Source: Fidelibacterota bacterium UBA1134 (lineage in GTDB: Bacteria > Fidelibacterota > Marinisomatia > Marinisomatales > S15-B10). Taken from it: a stretch of 15,687 bases of DNA. A program made the translations under genes and the position numbers. Positions 14,401-15,687 of the stretch are shown in pieces (position 1 is the stretch's first letter; every line of letters starts with the position of its first letter). Where the stretch lies: contig DCAL01000093.1 of NCBI GenBank assembly GCA_002311975.1, positions 11,899 to 27,585 on the forward strand, given 5' to 3'. The notes beneath the pieces are model-generated. The model had not been told where the DNA came from, made no database searches, and worked only from the letters and a program-made list of their open reading frames with translations.

Positions 14401-14873
14401 ACAGTATCAGACATCATTTTGACAAGAAGAACCAGAAGATGGCATTTCTGAGCCTTAATTGTCTCGGTGGAAAAGTTGATCTACTCATTTTCCACGACAT
14501 CTTTGAAGCTCACAAAGACCTCCTGCAGGAAGACAAACTGATCTTTGTCAAAGGGAGGCCTACGTCTCGTCTAACAGACGATACACTAAAATTAATCGCT
14601 GAATCTATTCTGTCGCTTGATGAGGTGCAGGATCGATATGCCAAGACTGTGAACATAGTGGTTGAAGTGGACAAAATGAAGGAAGAAGACATAGATGCCC
14701 TGTTTCACTTGGCGAAGGACCACGCCGGGAACTCCCCTCTTTTTTTTCATATATATGATAAAAAAGGGGATGACAAGAAAATGCTGGCACGTAAAGTCCG
14801 TGTATCTGCCGATGATCTCCTTCTCGGGAAACTCAAGGGGCTTTACGGCGATCAGAACGTGTGGGTTGATTAA
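11439..14873 (+). CDS. dnaE: DNA polymerase III alpha subunit
   Basis: The replicative C-family polymerase (1144 residues; E. coli 1160). The N-terminal PHP domain keeps HLHNHTDYSLLDGA with an intact H-x-H pair (H9, H11), TEHGNM and NDCHY. This differs from the degenerate E. coli PHP and is compatible with metal binding and intrinsic 3'-5' proofreading. The palm carries GPGRGSVAGS and the catalytic acids D402/D404/D406 in PDIDIDF, plus D555 in LLKMDFLGL. Thumb and fingers continue through MNALYRPGPM and YGFNKSHSTAYAY. The clamp-binding motif QFSLFG is at 908-913. An OB-fold (~995-1075, GGVIHSIRHHFDKK) and a C-terminal domain end the protein. There is no intein. Near the 3' end a T8 run lies inside a long AT-rich hairpin (14734-14769), encoding SPLFFHIYDKKGD. 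The TAA overlaps the dtd start as TAATG. Confidence 0.98.
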   Translation: MASEFVHLHNHTDYSLLDGAQSVSTVIDTMTELSMDTVAITEHGNMFSAISFYKAAKDAGLKPIVGCETYVAQGERFDKTPKRDGGWGNNHLLLLAQSFTGYRNLMRLVTAGYLEGFYYRPRVDKNLLREFNEGIICLSACLKGEVQEFAVKGNYDAAKKVALEYAEIFPGRFYLELQDHSIPEEEASRNIVAKLAADLDLPLVATNDCHYSRQEDWEAHDIMFCIGTGKDRDDPNRQRYATPEFYFKSQDEMWRLFKEYPQALENTRLIADSCDLEIPLNKNLLPTFPIPAETGDTDPNKYLASQCEGGLRKRFDPVTPELSDRLQYELGIIQDMGFAGYFLIVQDFVRFAKKRKIPVGPGRGSVAGSLAAYCLGITTIDPIQHGLLFERFLNPDRISMPDIDIDFCYERRGEVIDYIKQKYGENSVTQIITFGRLKARQVVRDVGRVLGMSYGEVDRIAKMIPAGPGVTLDSALTVGTDLQQVEKKDALHKNLIAFSKTLEGMNRHASTHAAGVVIAPGELTDYIPLYKSPQGDITSQFDMKGLEDLGLLKMDFLGLRNLTVIKQSEVLLKERGVNISCDKIPLDDRKVYKTFSKGNTVGVFQFESSGMREYLKKLKPTCIEDLIAMNALYRPGPMENIDEFIKRKHGRKRIKYTHPDLEPILSETYGIIVYQEQVMQITNKIAGFSLAQADILRRAMGKKKRKLMKDQKASFIKGAVEKGIAQKTAKNIFALIEKFAQYGFNKSHSTAYAYIAYQTAYLKTHYPAEFMAANLTSEMTNTSRVVTLMNECQKLKITVRAPDVNESGINFTVLDDKTITFGLNAIKNVGISALENILAVRKEKEPFKTLFDFCRHLDLRLANRKVIESLIAAGAMDSLTGNRAQMYNAVESTLRHAQKAQAEAEDDQFSLFGQSPSGDSSLHSIPKLPQTPDWSESEKLQREKDLMGFYLTGHPLLKHAALLETFSNYDFSSPTEETHQIRVGGVIHSIRHHFDKKNQKMAFLSLNCLGGKVDLLIFHDIFEAHKDLLQEDKLIFVKGRPTSRLTDDTLKLIAESILSLDEVQDRYAKTVNIVVEVDKMKEEDIDALFHLAKDHAGNSPLFFHIYDKKGDDKKMLARKVRVSADDLLLGKLKGLYGDQNVWVD
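14734..14769 (+). repeat. Long AT-rich hairpin with a T8 run inside dnaE
   Basis: CCCC (14734-14737) pairs with GGGG (14766-14769), flanking a T-rich left arm with eight consecutive T (14740-14747) and an A6 right arm (14760-14765). The centre is the perfect palindrome TCATATATATGA (14747-14758). It resembles a transcription terminator or slippage site but lies in frame within the polymerase C-terminus, about 105 nt before its stop. Confidence 0.55.
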
Positions 14874-15322
14874 TGATTGCCCTGCTTCAGAGAGTCTCTG
14901 AAGCCAGCGTCTCGGCAGGTAAGGAAATAACGGGGCAGATTGGCCCGGGACTGCTGATCTTTTTAGGCGTCTTTCGGGAGGACAGTGAGGAAGACTGCAA
15001 ATTTCTTTCTCACAAGATATCCAATTTCCGTATTTTTAATGACGACGACGGTAAAATGAACTTGTCCATCAAGGAATCAGCTGGGTCTGCGCTTGTTGTA
15101 AGTCAGTTCACGCTCTGTGCAGACTGGCGCAAGGGGAGACGTCCAAGCTTCCTGGATGCCGCGCCTCCACCGAAGGGGGAACAGCTCTATGCGCAATTCA
15201 TAAGGCTCCTGACCGATGAGGGCATTGTTGTAGAAACGGGTCAATTTGGGGCGATGATGAACGTTAGATTGATCAACGACGGCCCGGTCACTTTCGTTCT
15301 GGACAGTAACCCCCGTAGTTGA
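14873..15322 (+). CDS. dtd: D-aminoacyl-tRNA deacylase (DTD)
   Basis: A dimeric cytoplasmic enzyme that removes D-amino acids (and glycine from mischarged tRNA-Ala) from tRNA, protecting translation. The 149 residues have the usual length and start MIALLQRVSEASVS. Both active-site signatures are present: S77-Q-F-T-L81 (VVSQFTLCADWRKGRRPSF) and N135-x-G-P-x-T140 (INDGPVTFVLD), the cross-subunit cis-Gly-Pro motif that enforces chiral selection. The ATG overlaps the dnaE stop (TAATG), indicating translational coupling. The gene ends 60 nt before motA, and its stop codon lies within the putative -35 element of motA. Confidence 0.97.
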   Translation: MIALLQRVSEASVSAGKEITGQIGPGLLIFLGVFREDSEEDCKFLSHKISNFRIFNDDDGKMNLSIKESAGSALVVSQFTLCADWRKGRRPSFLDAAPPPKGEQLYAQFIRLLTDEGIVVETGQFGAMMNVRLINDGPVTFVLDSNPRS

Positions 15323-15347
15323 CTAACTTCCCACCGATTGGTTTAAA
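15319..15347 (+). promoter_or_regulatory. Putative sigma70-type promoter for motA
   Basis: TTGACT (15319-15324), a 17-nt spacer, then TTTAAA (15342-15347) give 5/6 and 4/6 matches to the housekeeping consensus. The -35 covers the dtd stop codon. It would give motA independent transcription with a leader of about 30 nt. I see no sigma28-type flagellar promoter in this gap. Confidence 0.4.
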
Positions 15348-15370
15348 GACACTATCTCTTTAATCTTTAA
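15343..15370 (+). repeat. Inverted and tandem heptamer in the motA leader
   Basis: TTAAAGA (15343-15349) faces two back-to-back copies of TCTTTAA (15357-15363 and 15364-15370). The first copy forms a perfect 7-bp stem with a 7-nt loop, and the second could pair alternatively. The element overlaps the putative -10 and ends immediately before the Shine-Dalgarno, so it could be an operator or a leader structure. AT-rich chance is also possible. Confidence 0.35.
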
Positions 15371-15382
15371 TAAGGATTCTAT

Positions 15383-15687
15383 ATGGATTTAGGCACAGCA
15401 CTTGGACTACTTCTGGGACTCGGTTTTATTACTATAGGGATTCTCAGCAATCATGGTGATCTGCGCTGGTTTCTGGATCTCGATGCTATTGTCGTCGTCC
15501 TAGGCGGAACGTTCGCTGCTACACTGGTCAACTATCCCCTGAAAAATATCTCCAACATATTTAAGGTACTCGGGCAGGCATTCACTCAAGAAGAAATCGG
15601 CCATCAGGAAGTGATAGAAGAGTTAGTAATAAAAGCGGAACTCGCCAGAAAAAAGGGGATTACGGCACTGGAGACAGATCTGGACAA
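15383..15687 (+). CDS. motA: Flagellar motor stator protein MotA (5' part)
   Basis: The inner-membrane stator subunit that with MotB conducts ions and drives flagellar rotation. Only the first 101 codons are in the window. They begin MDLGTALGLLLGLGFITIG (membrane segment 1, ~4-22), then DLRWFLDLDAIVVVLGGTFA (segment 2, ~33-52), then YPLKNISNIFKVLGQAF, then the cytoplasmic helical part EEIGHQEVIEELVIKAELAR with KKGITALE. The G-G-T-x-A-A-T-L and Y-P-L-K wording is typical of the MotA/PomA branch rather than ExbB/TolQ. A good Shine-Dalgarno, AAGGA (15372-15376), stands 6 nt ahead of the ATG. motB would be expected beyond the window. It implies a flagellated, motile cell. Confidence 0.92.
   Translation, partial: MDLGTALGLLLGLGFITIGILSNHGDLRWFLDLDAIVVVLGGTFAATLVNYPLKNISNIFKVLGQAFTQEEIGHQEVIEELVIKAELARKKGITALETDLD

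Noticed and set aside
15383..15687. ExbB/TolQ assignment for the last gene
   Set aside because: The G-G-T-x-A-A-T-L and Y-P-L-K wording and the very short N-terminus before the first membrane segment fit MotA better.

Overview
The window looks like chromosomal core sequence of a Gram-negative, flagellated bacterium, most likely a member of the FCB superphylum. I would guess the Marinimicrobia/SAR406 neighbourhood, but that rests on protein texture only and is low confidence. The clues are a Bacteroidota-style Cas6b-like protein, a UbiA-family enzyme resembling digeranylgeranylglyceryl-phosphate synthase, a cell-wall amidase with AMIN-like N-terminal domains, and a MotA gene.

Left edge, minus strand (1-885): two coupled genes of propionyl/methylmalonyl-CoA metabolism. 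These are a free-standing B12-binding subunit of methylmalonyl-CoA mutase, then the carboxyltransferase (beta) subunit of propionyl-CoA carboxylase. The carboxylase gene runs off the window and is broken by an apparent internal deletion of roughly 116 nt plus a frameshift, sitting exactly on a GC-rich palindrome. A 239-nt divergent intergenic region follows.

Rest of the window, all plus strand (1125-15687): a dense run of housekeeping genes. Cell wall and folate: N-acetylmuramoyl-L-alanine amidase, glutamate racemase murI, folC. Transcription and translation: rho, a Cas6b-like RNA-binding protein, a class I aspartate-type aminotransferase, rpmE, a rho-independent terminator, prfA, prmC. These are followed by a membrane prenyltransferase (UbiA family), the replicative polymerase dnaE, the D-aminoacyl-tRNA deacylase dtd, and the start of motA. 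Very short spacings and stop/start overlaps (prfA/prmC, prmC/ubiA, dnaE/dtd) indicate polycistronic, translationally coupled expression.

How the genes work together: prmC methylates the GGQ glutamine of the release factor encoded just upstream; rpmE and prfA serve the ribosome; dtd clears D-aminoacyl-tRNAs; the amidase and murI serve peptidoglycan turnover and synthesis. The gene order rho-rpmE-prfA-prmC is an old, widespread bacterial neighbourhood. Here it is interrupted between rho and rpmE by the Cas6b-like gene and the aminotransferase.

The most interesting item is the Cas6b-like protein. It has a textbook RAMP glycine-rich loop (G-h-G-x5-G-h-G), but no CRISPR array or other cas gene is visible. 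It seems to lack the N-terminal histidine expected of a catalytic Cas6, and it carries a 65-residue charged tail. It may be a domesticated, non-CRISPR RNA-binding protein tied to the transcription/translation operon. Secondary items are the archaeal-lipid-like UbiA enzyme, a strong hairpin with a T8 run inside dnaE, and several structured leaders.
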